DNA from: Comamonadaceae bacterium UBA4962 | GTDB lineage: Bacteria; Pseudomonadota; Gammaproteobacteria; Burkholderiales; Burkholderiaceae_C | Assembly: GCA_002397315.1 (NCBI GenBank) | Contig: DHAE01000022.1 | Location: 106,647-170,646 of the forward strand | Direction of reading: 5' to 3' | DNA length: 64,000 bases | Shown: positions 50,692 to 60,408 of the stretch, in pieces | Numbering within the stretch: the stretch's first letter is position 1 | How the letters are laid out: every line of letters begins with the position of its first letter | The notes under the pieces: model-generated | Database searches by the model: none | The model's input: only the letters and a program-made list of their open reading frames with translations | Told to the model about the DNA's origin: nothing | Made by a program: the position numbers and the translations under genes

Positions 50692-53600
50692 CGGTCGTCG
50701 GTTCCGGGAGAATTCATGAAACGCGCCAGCGCCTCGAACTGGAACTGGCGCGCGAGCCCGCGCGCATGCGCCACCCAGTCGGCGCATTCGGGCTGGGCGG
50801 CCTCGATCTCCGCCAGCCGCGACATCACGCCGCGGTAGTAGCCCAGCTCCACGGCCTCGGCCAGGGGCGCAAGCTGTTCGGCGCCGGGCGCCGCGGCATG
50901 CCATGCGGCGGCCTGCGCAGGTTGGGGGACCGGGGCTGCGGCCTCCTCGGCATGCACCCACTGGAGCGCCAGGCGCCGCTCCAGCCAATCCAGGAGCTCG
51001 CTGTGGCGCACGGGTTTCACGATGAAATCCTCGGGCCGCACGTCCACGTCGTTCTCCAGCCCCTTGTCGAACGCGTTGGCGGACACCACGGCCACGTGCG
51101 CCTGCGTGTGGCCGGCCGCGCGCAGGCGGCGGATCGTCTCCCAGCCGTCGATGCCGGGCATGGCCAGGTCCATGAAGACCACGTCGGGCCGGTAGCCGGC
51201 AGCGAGCAGATCGAGCGCATCGTGCCCGCTCGCGGCGGTGCGCAGCTCGAAGCCGAGCGGCGCGAGCAACTGCACCAGCAGTTCGCGGTCGGGCTCTTCG
51301 TTGTCCACCACCAGGATGCGGCGGCGCGGGCCGGCATAGCCCCGGCGCGTCGCGCGCGGACGGGCGGCGTGCACGTCGGCGGCCAGCGCGCCCGGATGCA
51401 CTTCGGGCAGAAAGAGGCGGATGCGGAACAGCGCGCCGGCCCCGGGGCGGCTGGTCACCGTCATCTCGCCGCCCATCAGTTCGGTCAGCATCTTGGCGAT
51501 CGTCAGGCCCAGCCCGGCGCCGGGCGCCGCGCCCTGGCTGCTGGCCGCGCCGCGCGCGAACGGCTCGAAGATGCTGGCGCGCTCGGCATCGGTCAGGCCC
51601 GGGCCGCTGTCCTCGATCTCGATCAACGCCAGCTCGCGCGCATGCCGCACGCCCAGGCGCACGTGGCCGCCGGGCGTGAACTTGATGGCGTTGCCGATCA
51701 GGTTGATCAGGATCTGCCGCACGCGCTTGTCGTCGCCGCGCACCACCTCGGGCAGCACGCCCTGCGGATCGAAGCGGAACGCGAGGCCCTTGGCGCGCGC
51801 CTGGGGCTCGAACATCTCGACCATCTCGTGCACGCAATCGGCGAAGCGCATGGGGCGCACCTGCAGCGTCAGCTTGCCGCTTTCGATGCGGGCGATGTCC
51901 AGCGTGCCTTCGATCAGCGTGAGCAGGTGCTCGCCGCCGCGCCGGATCACGCCTACCGCCTGGCGGCGGTGCGGCGGCACCGAGGCATCCTCGCCCATCA
52001 GTTGCGCATAGCCCAGGATGCTGTTGAGCGGCGTGCGCAGCTCGTGGCTGATGGCGCTGATGTAGCGGCTCTTGGCCTGGTTGGCCTGGTCGGCGAGGCG
52101 CCGGGCGTGCTCGGCTTCCTCGCGCGCTTCCTCGGCCACGCCACGCGCCTGCTCCGCGGTGCGGCGGGCCTCCTGCAGCGCTTGGTCGGTCTGCCGGTGC
52201 AGCGTGACCTCGCGCTGCAGCAGGTGCGTCTGCCGGTTCGATTCCTCCTGCGCCACCCGGCGGCTCTGTTGGGCCAGCACCAGCCACCAGGCCACGATGC
52301 CCGAGATGACCAGCAGCGCCAGGTAGGCCTTGAGCAACCCCGACCGCAGTGCGGCCACCGGCGCGCCGGCCGCGCCCAGCGACTGGAGTTCCTGGTGGTA
52401 GAAAAGGCCGAACACCGCCGCCAGCAGCGGCGCGATCACCAGCATCAGCAGCAGGAAGTGCCCCAGCCCCGTATCCAGCACCCGCCAGACGCGCCGCGGC
52501 AGCACCCAGCGCAGCGCCGCCGCCCACTGCACGGCCAGGTGCGCATGGGGCTTGCACATGTCGCCGCAGCGTGCATCCAGCGTGCAGCACAGCGAACAGA
52601 TGTGGCCGCGGTAGGCGGGGCAATGGGCCATGTCCGGCGCCTCGTATTCGCGCTCGCACACCACGCAGCGCAGCATCGCGGGCGCAGGCAGGGCCGCCGG
52701 CCCGGTGCGCGCCAGGTAATGGCGCCCGCCCGTCGCCCATGCGATGGCCGGTGCGGTCACGAAGGCCGTCACCATCGCGATCACCGCCGAGAACGCCTGC
52801 GCCGTCGGCCCGAACAGCCCCAGGTGCGCCACCACCGACAGCAGCGAGGCCAGCGCCATCGCGCCCACGCCCACGGGGTTGATGTCGTAGAGGTGCGCGC
52901 GCTTGAATTCGATGCCCGGCGGCGACAGCCCCAGCGGCTTGTTCACCACCAGGTCGGCCACCACGGCCATGATCCAGGCGATGGCGATGTTGGAGTACAG
53001 CCCCAGCACCTGCCCCAGCGCGGTGAACACGTTCATCTCCATCAGCATGAAGGCGATGAGCGTGTTGAACACCACCCACACCACGCGCCCCGGATGGCTG
53101 TGCGTGAGCCGCGAGAAGAAGTTGCTCCATGCGAGCGAACCCGCATAGGCGTTGGTCACGTTGATCTTGACCTGCGACACCACCACGAACAGCGCGGTGG
53201 CCGCGACCGCCCAGCGGTAGTCGGCGAACACGTAGCCGTAGGCGGCGAGGTACATCTGGTTCGGGTCCACCGCGCGTTCGGGCGGCACCATGTGCGTGAT
53301 CGCCAGGTAGGCCAGCAGCGCCCCGCCCAGCATCTTGAACACGCCCAGCACCACCCAGCCCGGCCCGCCGGCCAGCACGCCCGCCCACCAGCGCCACCGG
53401 TTCGCGCGCGTGCGCGCCGGCATGAAGCGCAGGTAGTCGGCCTGCTCCCCCATCTGGGTGATGAGGGCGATGCCCACCGTTAGCGCCGCCCCGAAAAGGT
53501 GCAGATCGAACGCCGCCGATCCACCGCGATCCCCCGAATAGTGCGATACGCCCACGAACGCACCAGGATCGCGCACCAGCACGTAGCCGAAGGGGACCAG

Positions 53601-54236
53601 CAGCATCAGCAGCCACACCGGCTGCGTCCACACCTGCAGCCGGCTGATGGCCGAGACACCGTGCGTCACCAGCGGGATCACCACCAGCGCGCAGAGCACG
53701 TAGCCCCAGGCCGGCGGGATGTCCAGCGCCAGCTCCAGCGCATAGGCCATCACGGCGGCCTCCAGCGCGAAGAAGACGAAGGTGAAGCTCGCGTAGATCA
53801 GCGAGGTGATGGTGGAGCCGATGTAGCCGAAGCCCGCGCCGCGCGTGAGCAGGTCCATGTCCACGCCGTAGCGCGCTGCGTAGACGCTGATCGGCATGCC
53901 CGCCAGGAAGATGATGAGCCCCGTCGCCAGGATCGCCCAGAACGCGTTGGCGAAGCCGTACTGCACCAGCAGCGTGGCGCCCACCGCCTCCAGGATCAGG
54001 AACGAGGCCGCGCCGAACGCCGTGTTGGCCACCCGCCAGGCGGACCACTTGCGGAAGCGCTGCGGCGTGAAGCGCAGCGCGTAGTCCTCCAGCGTCTCGC
54101 TGCCCACCCAGCTGTTGTAGTCGCGGCGCACCTTGACGATGCGCTGCGGCGCTTCGCCCTCTGCGGGAGCGGCAGCCTCCTGCGGGGAGCCGGTGGCGGG
54201 AACGTGGGATGGATGCACCCCCTGGCGGTGCAGCAT
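50688..54236 (-). CDS. NCS1 permease-hybrid histidine kinase fusion (transporter-type sensor)
   Basis: 1182 residues. Residues about 45-500 are an NCS1 (purine/cytosine/allantoin-type) permease domain with many membrane helices (NTAFGAASFLILEAVGATLL, GEQADYLRFMPARTRANRWR, QVKINVTNAYAGSLAWSNFF). About 524-561 hold eight Cys in a zinc-ribbon-like cluster (CVVCEREYEAPDMAHC, then CSLCCTLDARCGDMC). Two more membrane helices (590-655) and a coiled coil (660-720) precede HisKA (SHELRTPLNSILGYAQL, His about 731) and HATPase (LIGNAIKFTP, EDSGPGL, GAGLGL). A receiver domain spans about 972-1090 (FMDLAMPGIDG). The last ~45 residues are helical. It is divergent from ureA; its ligand is probably a nitrogen compound, by context. 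Confidence 0.9.
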   Translation of the reverse strand: MLHRQGVHPSHVPATGSPQEAAAPAEGEAPQRIVKVRRDYNSWVGSETLEDYALRFTPQRFRKWSAWRVANTAFGAASFLILEAVGATLLVQYGFANAFWAILATGLIIFLAGMPISVYAARYGVDMDLLTRGAGFGYIGSTITSLIYASFTFVFFALEAAVMAYALELALDIPPAWGYVLCALVVIPLVTHGVSAISRLQVWTQPVWLLMLLVPFGYVLVRDPGAFVGVSHYSGDRGGSAAFDLHLFGAALTVGIALITQMGEQADYLRFMPARTRANRWRWWAGVLAGGPGWVVLGVFKMLGGALLAYLAITHMVPPERAVDPNQMYLAAYGYVFADYRWAVAATALFVVVSQVKINVTNAYAGSLAWSNFFSRLTHSHPGRVVWVVFNTLIAFMLMEMNVFTALGQVLGLYSNIAIAWIMAVVADLVVNKPLGLSPPGIEFKRAHLYDINPVGVGAMALASLLSVVAHLGLFGPTAQAFSAVIAMVTAFVTAPAIAWATGGRHYLARTGPAALPAPAMLRCVVCEREYEAPDMAHCPAYRGHICSLCCTLDARCGDMCKPHAHLAVQWAAALRWVLPRRVWRVLDTGLGHFLLLMLVIAPLLAAVFGLFYHQELQSLGAAGAPVAALRSGLLKAYLALLVISGIVAWWLVLAQQSRRVAQEESNRQTHLLQREVTLHRQTDQALQEARRTAEQARGVAEEAREEAEHARRLADQANQAKSRYISAISHELRTPLNSILGYAQLMGEDASVPPHRRQAVGVIRRGGEHLLTLIEGTLDIARIESGKLTLQVRPMRFADCVHEMVEMFEPQARAKGLAFRFDPQGVLPEVVRGDDKRVRQILINLIGNAIKFTPGGHVRLGVRHARELALIEIEDSGPGLTDAERASIFEPFARGAASSQGAAPGAGLGLTIAKMLTELMGGEMTVTSRPGAGALFRIRLFLPEVHPGALAADVHAARPRATRRGYAGPRRRILVVDNEEPDRELLVQLLAPLGFELRTAASGHDALDLLAAGYRPDVVFMDLAMPGIDGWETIRRLRAAGHTQAHVAVVSANAFDKGLENDVDVRPEDFIVKPVRHSELLDWLERRLALQWVHAEEAAAPVPQPAQAAAWHAAAPGAEQLAPLAEAVELGYYRGVMSRLAEIEAAQPECADWVAHARGLARQFQFEALARFMNSPGTDDR

Positions 54237-54277
54237 TCATGCCACCTGCACCTCCGTCGCGATCCGCGCCCGTCCGC

Positions 54278-54292
54278 TGGCAGGTTTCCTGC
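54278..54292 (+). promoter_or_regulatory. Sigma-54 (-24/-12) promoter candidate for the urease operon
   Basis: TGGCAGGTTTCCTGC has GG and GC exactly ten bases apart and matches TGGCAC-N5-TTGC at all but two positions. It ends 42 bp before the ureA ATG, so a start near 54304 would leave a ~30-base leader. This would fit NtrC-type nitrogen control. Confidence 0.65.
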
Positions 54293-54334
54293 TTTACGAT
54301 GCCGCCCAGTTGAGGCCACCGACGGAACCCCTCC

Positions 54335-54637
<303 letters not shown>

Positions 54638-54680
54638 CCCGGCCGCAGGCCTCATTCATTCCGACTCCGGAGCCTTCCCC

Positions 54681-55274
54681 ATGCGCATCGCCCGTTTCTC
54701 GCTCACCGCCCTGCTTGCCGCCGCCGCATTGCCGGCGCTCGCCCATACCGGCGCCGACGCCGGCCACCACCACGGCTTCGCCGCAGGGTTCCTGCACCCG
54801 CTCACCGGCATGGACCACCTGGCCGCGATGGTGGCCGTGGGCCTCTGGAGCGCCCTGGCGGCGCGCAGCCGCCGCGAGCTGCTGGCCGCGCCCCTGGGCT
54901 TCGCCGGCATGCTGCTCGTGGGCGCGCTCGCGGGCCTGGCGGGTGTCTCCCTGCCCGCGGTGGAACCGATGATCGCCGCCTCGCTGCTGGTGCTGGGCCT
55001 GCTGGTGGCCACGCAGCGCCGCCTGCCCGCGCCCGCTGCCGCGGCGCTGGTCGGCACCTTCGCCGTCTTCCACGGCATCGCCCATGGCCATGAACTGGCC
55101 GGCGACGGCGATGCGCTCGCCACGCTGGCCGGCATGCTCGCCGCCACCCTGGCCCTGCACGCCGGCGGCATCGGCCTGGGCGTCGCGCTGCGCGGCGCCA
55201 ACCGCTGGCTACCGCGCGCGGCCGGCGCCGCCGTCGGCCTGTTCGGCATCGCCCTGCTGGGCGGCCTGGCCTGA
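54681..55274 (+). CDS. ureJ: HupE/UreJ family nickel transporter
   Basis: 197 residues. A signal-like first helix (LTALLAAAALPALAH) is followed by the family signature HHHGFAAGFLHPLTGMDHLA, whose histidines and Asp are proposed to bind nickel. Later helices include FAVFHGIAHGHELAGDG and AATLALHAGGIGLGVALRGA. The protein is integral to the inner membrane with about six helices. Position between ureA and ureB, a known arrangement in Burkholderiales, supports nickel supply to urease. Confidence 0.9.
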   Translation: MRIARFSLTALLAAAALPALAHTGADAGHHHGFAAGFLHPLTGMDHLAAMVAVGLWSALAARSRRELLAAPLGFAGMLLVGALAGLAGVSLPAVEPMIAASLLVLGLLVATQRRLPAPAAAALVGTFAVFHGIAHGHELAGDGDALATLAGMLAATLALHAGGIGLGVALRGANRWLPRAAGAAVGLFGIALLGGLA

Positions 55275-55295
55275 ACGCGTACCAAGGAGCGCACC

Positions 55296-55643
55296 ATGAT
55301 TCCGGGCGAACTGCTGGTCGACGACGGCGAACACCTGCTCAACCCCTGCCGGCGCACCGTCACGCTGGTGGTGCGCAACGGCGCCGACCGGCCGATCCAG
55401 GTCGGTTCGCACTACCACTTCGCCGAAACCAACGGTGCGCTCGATTTCGACCGCGCGGCCGCGCGCGGCATGCGGCTGAACATCACCTCGGGCACCGCCG
55501 TGCGCTTCGAGCCGGGCCAGCAGCGCACCGTGGAACTGGTGGACTACGCCGGCAGCCGCACGGTGCACGGCTTCCGCGGCGATACGCAGGGCCCGCTGGA
55601 CGCAGCCACTGCGGAAGCCGCCCCCGGCCTGCCGCAGCCCTGA
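55296..55643 (+). CDS. ureB: Urease beta subunit UreB
   Basis: 115 residues from ATG 55296, with AAGGAG 7 bases upstream. The family start MIPGELLVDDGEHLLNP is followed by VGSHYHFAETNGALDFDRAA, GMRLNITSGTAVRFEPGQQR and GSRTVHGFRGDTQGPLD. Length is normal, with a short Ala/Pro tail. It packs on UreC in the holoenzyme. It is separated from ureJ by 21 bp and from ureC by 59 bp. Confidence 0.96.
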   Translation: MIPGELLVDDGEHLLNPCRRTVTLVVRNGADRPIQVGSHYHFAETNGALDFDRAAARGMRLNITSGTAVRFEPGQQRTVELVDYAGSRTVHGFRGDTQGPLDAATAEAAPGLPQP

Positions 55644-55702
55644 CAGCCCCCGCCGCGCCTTTTCCCACCGACGCCACGCCCCCAGAAAGGCAAGACAGCA
55701 CC

Positions 55703-57421
<1,719 letters not shown>

Positions 57422-57429
57422 GCCTGCCG

Positions 57430-57930
57430 ATGAATGACCTGCCCCACGCCGCACCGGCCCCCCTGCGCATCCGACTGGACGACCTGAGCGATCCACGCAT
57501 CGCCACCTTCCTGCAGGAGCACCTGGCCGACATGCGCCGCATCTCGCCGCCCGAGAGCGTGCACGCGCTCGACCTGGACGGCCTGCGCCGCCCGGAGATC
57601 CGCTTCTGGAGCGCCTGGGTGGACACGCCGGACGGCGACCACCTGGCCGGCACCGCAGCGCTCAAGCGGCTCGATGCCGGGCATGCGGAACTCAAATCGA
57701 TGCGCACCGCAGCCGCTTTGCGCGGCCAGGGCATCGCCGCCCGCATGCTGGCCCACGTGCTGGGCGCAGCACGCGCCGCGGGCCACACGCGCATCAGCCT
57801 GGAGACGGGCAGCCAGCCCTTCTTCGCGCCGGCGCGGGCGCTCTACGCGCGCCACGGCTTCGAAGACTGCGCGCCGTTCGGCAGCTACACGCTCGATCCG
57901 GCCAGCCATTTCATGACACGCGCGCTCTGA
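57430..57930 (+). CDS. GNAT family N-acetyltransferase within the urease operon
   Basis: 166 residues from ATG 57430, 8 bp after the ureC stop. The acetyl-CoA binding motif A is visible (RTAAALRGQGIAARMLAHVL), then THTRISLETG-like (AAGHTRISLETGSQPFFAPA) and ALYARHGFEDCAPFGSYTLD. The opening IRLDDLSDPRIATFLQEHLA is typical of YsnE/PhnO-like GNATs. Its target is unknown. Insertion of an acetyltransferase between ureC and ureE is seen in some Burkholderiales urease operons and is probably not needed for urease assembly. Confidence 0.85.
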   Translation: MNDLPHAAPAPLRIRLDDLSDPRIATFLQEHLADMRRISPPESVHALDLDGLRRPEIRFWSAWVDTPDGDHLAGTAALKRLDAGHAELKSMRTAAALRGQGIAARMLAHVLGAARAAGHTRISLETGSQPFFAPARALYARHGFEDCAPFGSYTLDPASHFMTRAL

Positions 57931-58036
57931 CCCTGGCGAACACCCCTGCGCGCAGCAGCCCTCCGCCCGGCCGCACGCGCCCAGCGAGCGCCACGAAGCC
58001 GCAAAATGGCGCTTTCGCCGCCCAGGAAACCCCGAC

Positions 58037-58693
58037 ATGCTGACCGCCAACAAACTCCTTCCCCAGGGCCACGGCCTCGCGCCCGTATTGCTCAAGCGCG
58101 CCGCCACCGTCGAACTCGACTGGGACGTGCGCCAGAAAAGCCGCTTCGCCGCCACCGACTCCACCGGGCGCGAACTGGGCATCTTCCTGCCCCGCGGCAC
58201 CGTCGTGCGCGGCGGCGACGTGCTGGTGGCCGAGGACGGCAGCATGGTCCGCGTGGTCGCCGCGCCCCAGGCCGTGCTGCGCATCACCCACTGCACGCAG
58301 CACGGCACGCCCTTCGACCTCGTCCGCGCCGCCTACCACCTGGGCAACCGCCACGTGCCCATCGAGCTGCGCCCCGACCACCTGCAGATCGAGCCCGACC
58401 ACGTGCTCGCCGACATGCTGCGCGCCATGCACCTCATCGTCACCGCGCAGCAGGCGCCGTTCGAGCCCGAAGGCGGCGCTTATGCGGCGGGTGGGCATGG
58501 TCATGGCCACGGTCATGGGCACGAACACGGCCATGACCATCCGCATCACGGCCACGGGCAGGACCACGGGCATGATCACACCGACGCCACCGAAGCCTGC
58601 GACCACGAGCACAGCCACGACCACGACTGCGGCCACCACCACGACCATGGCCAGGACCACGGCCACGCCCATCCGCATTCCCTCGCCCGCTGA
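58037..58693 (+). CDS. ureE: Urease nickel metallochaperone UreE with long His-rich tail
   Basis: 218 residues. The first ~150 are the UreE fold: peptide-binding domain (TVELDWDVRQKSRFAATDST) and metal-binding domain (HCTQHGTPFDLVRAAYHLGN, HVPIELRPDHLQIEPDHVLA), with the interface His conserved. The tail from about residue 150 is very His-rich, about 26 His in 66 residues with Gly and Asp between, plus two Cys. Such tails store or buffer nickel. UreE hands nickel to UreG for urease activation. It lies 106 bp after the GNAT gene and 8 bp before ureF. Confidence 0.95.
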   Translation: MLTANKLLPQGHGLAPVLLKRAATVELDWDVRQKSRFAATDSTGRELGIFLPRGTVVRGGDVLVAEDGSMVRVVAAPQAVLRITHCTQHGTPFDLVRAAYHLGNRHVPIELRPDHLQIEPDHVLADMLRAMHLIVTAQQAPFEPEGGAYAAGGHGHGHGHGHEHGHDHPHHGHGQDHGHDHTDATEACDHEHSHDHDCGHHHDHGQDHGHAHPHSLAR

Positions 58694-58701
58694 AAGCGCG
58701 C

Positions 58702-59517
58702 ATGGCGCCCGTGATCGACACCGCTCCCGCCGCCCCGGCCGCAACCGACACCGTCCTGGCGCCAGCACCCGGGCCAGCATCACCGCCGGCACCAACACGA
58801 GCACCAGCGTCGGCACCGATGCCGCAGGCCCTGCCCGCGGCCAGCCTGCTGCAGCTCATCTGGCTCGCCTCGCCCGCCCTGCCCGTGGGCGGCTTCTCGT
58901 ACTCCGAGGGCCTGGAGATCGCCGTCGAATGCGCGGGCGTCACCACCGAGGCCACAGCCGCCGCCTGGCTGCAGGAACAGCTCATGCTCACCCAGGCCCG
59001 CGGCGACCTTGCCGTCGTCCACCAGGCCCTCACAGCGTGGCGCGCGGGCGATGCGGAGCGCGTGCGCGCCCTCAACGACTGGGTGCTGCACACCCGAGAA
59101 ACCAGCGAACTGCGCCTGCAGACCGAGCAGATGGGCCGCTCCCTCGCCGACTGGCTGCGCAACCAGCACGCGGGCGATCCGGAGGCATTGGCCGACGTCG
59201 CCCGGCTCGCCGCCCTGCCGCCCACCTACCCCGTGGCCTTCGCCCTCGCCGCCGCGCGCACCCAGGCGCGCGCCGAAGACGTGCTGCTCGCCTGCGCCTT
59301 CGGCTGGGCCGAAAACATGGTCCAGGCTGCCATCAAGGCCGTGCCCCTGGGCCAGAGCGCCGGCCAGCGCATCCTCGCGCGGCTCGCCGCCTCCATCCCC
59401 GGCGCCGTGGCCCATGCCATGCAGTTGGGCGACGCGGAGCGCCAGGCCTTCTCCCCCATGCTGGCCGTGCTCTCCGCCCGCCACGAAACGCAGTACTCCC
59501 GCCTCTTCCGCTCATGA
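58702..59517 (+). CDS. ureF: Urease accessory protein UreF
   Basis: 271 residues from ATG 58702; ATG 58819 (MPQALPAASLLQLIWLASPA) would give the usual length. The first ~40 residues are an Ala/Pro/Thr-rich string unlike other UreF proteins. The UreF core has ALPVGGFSYSEGLEIAVECA, VVHQALTAWRAGDAERVRAL, LHTRETSELRLQTEQMGRS, TYPVAFALAAARTQARAEDV and FGWAENMVQAAIKAVPLGQS. UreF bridges UreD-urease and UreG and gates the GTPase. It lies 8 bp after ureE and 10 bp before ureG. Confidence 0.93.
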   Translation: MAPVIDTAPAAPAATDTVLAPAPGPASPPAPTRAPASAPMPQALPAASLLQLIWLASPALPVGGFSYSEGLEIAVECAGVTTEATAAAWLQEQLMLTQARGDLAVVHQALTAWRAGDAERVRALNDWVLHTRETSELRLQTEQMGRSLADWLRNQHAGDPEALADVARLAALPPTYPVAFALAAARTQARAEDVLLACAFGWAENMVQAAIKAVPLGQSAGQRILARLAASIPGAVAHAMQLGDAERQAFSPMLAVLSARHETQYSRLFRS

Positions 59518-59527
59518 CCGCACGAAC

Positions 59528-60211
59528 ATGAACACGACCCTGACCGCCCACACCAACACCTCGCCCCTGCACCACGTCCCGAACCGCACCAAGCCCCTGC
59601 CCCCGCTGCGCATCGGCATCGGCGGCCCCGTCGGCTCCGGCAAGACCACCATCCTGGAAATGCTCTGCAAGGCGCTGCGCGACAAATACGACCTCGTCGC
59701 CATCACCAACGACATCTACACCAAGGAAGACCAGCGCCTGCTCACCGTCAGCGGCGCCCTGCCCGCCGAACGCATCATGGGCGTGGAAACCGGCGGCTGC
59801 CCCCACACCGCCATCCGCGAAGACTGCTCCATCAACCTCGAAGCCATCGACCGCATGCTCGCGCAGTTCCCGAACGCGGACATCGTCTTCGTCGAAAGCG
59901 GCGGCGACAACCTGGCCGCCACCTTCAGCCCCGAGCTGAGCGACCTCACCATCTACGTCATCGACGTCGCCGCCGGCGAGAAAATCCCCCGCAAGGGCGG
60001 CCCCGGCATCACCAAGAGCGACCTCTTCGTCATCAACAAGACCGACCTCGCACCGCACGTGGGCGCGAATCTGGACGTGATGGAGGCCGACACGCGCCGC
60101 ATGCGCGGCAGCAAACCGTTCGTGATGACCAACCTCAAGACCCAGCAGGGGCTGGATGGGGTGATCGGGTTCATCGAGAAGAAGGGGTTGCTGCAGGCAG
60201 GGCAGGCTTGA
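59528..60211 (+). CDS. ureG: Urease accessory GTPase UreG
   Basis: 227 residues from ATG 59528. The SIMIBI GTPase motifs are complete: P-loop GIGGPVGSGKTTILEMLCKA, the metal-binding CPH in ETGGCPHTAIREDCSINLEA, FVESGGDNLAATFSPELSDL and NKTDLAPHVGANLDVM. An N-terminal extension of ~28 residues precedes the P-loop. UreG couples GTP hydrolysis to nickel delivery. It ends the urease operon. Its stop codon overlaps the -35 region of the tRNA-Ser promoter. Confidence 0.96.
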   Translation: MNTTLTAHTNTSPLHHVPNRTKPLPPLRIGIGGPVGSGKTTILEMLCKALRDKYDLVAITNDIYTKEDQRLLTVSGALPAERIMGVETGGCPHTAIREDCSINLEAIDRMLAQFPNADIVFVESGGDNLAATFSPELSDLTIYVIDVAAGEKIPRKGGPGITKSDLFVINKTDLAPHVGANLDVMEADTRRMRGSKPFVMTNLKTQQGLDGVIGFIEKKGLLQAGQA

Positions 60212-60235
60212 GGAGTCCCCGCGCGCGGATAGAAT
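60208..60235 (+). promoter_or_regulatory. Sigma-70 promoter candidate for tRNA-Ser
   Basis: TTGAGG (60208-60213) and TAGAAT (60230-60235) are 16 bp apart. The tRNA begins 18 bp after the -10 box. The -35 box overlaps the ureG stop. Confidence 0.65.
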
Positions 60236-60253
60236 GCGAACCCTGCAGCCTGC

Positions 60254-60341
60254 GGAGACTTGGGTGAGCGGTTTAAACCAGCAGTCTTGAAAACTGCCGA
60301 CGGGCAACCGTCCGTGAGTTCGAATCTCACAGTCTCCGCCA
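60254..60341 (+). tRNA. tRNA-Ser (anticodon UGA)
   Basis: 88 bases with a seven-pair acceptor stem (GGAGACT / AGTCTCC), discriminator G and an encoded CCA. The anticodon arm CAGTCTTGAAAACTG puts TGA in the loop. A long variable arm (CGACGGGCAACCGTCCG) marks a class II tRNA, and the T arm has GTTCGAATC. Its 3' end is the attachment site of the downstream island. Confidence 0.95.
60324..60340 (+). repeat. Left attachment repeat (attL) in the tRNA-Ser 3' end
   Basis: ATCTCACAGTCTCCGCC spans the 3' part of the T arm, the acceptor strand, the discriminator and CC of the tRNA. It is identical to 63830-63846. Confidence 0.8.
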
Positions 60342-60381
60342 CACAAGCGTTTACCTTAGAGTATTTGTGGCTTGAAACATT

Positions 60382-60402
60382 GGATTGCACCATGTGCAAT
60401 CC
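60382..60402 (-). terminator. Hairpin after the DUF262 gene
   Basis: GGATTGCAC and GTGCAATCC form a perfect 9-bp stem with a 3-base loop, 6 bp after the DUF262 stop on the minus strand. Only a weak T-rich segment follows. It probably separates this gene from the convergent tRNA. Confidence 0.6.
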
Positions 60403-60408
60403 TTAAGT

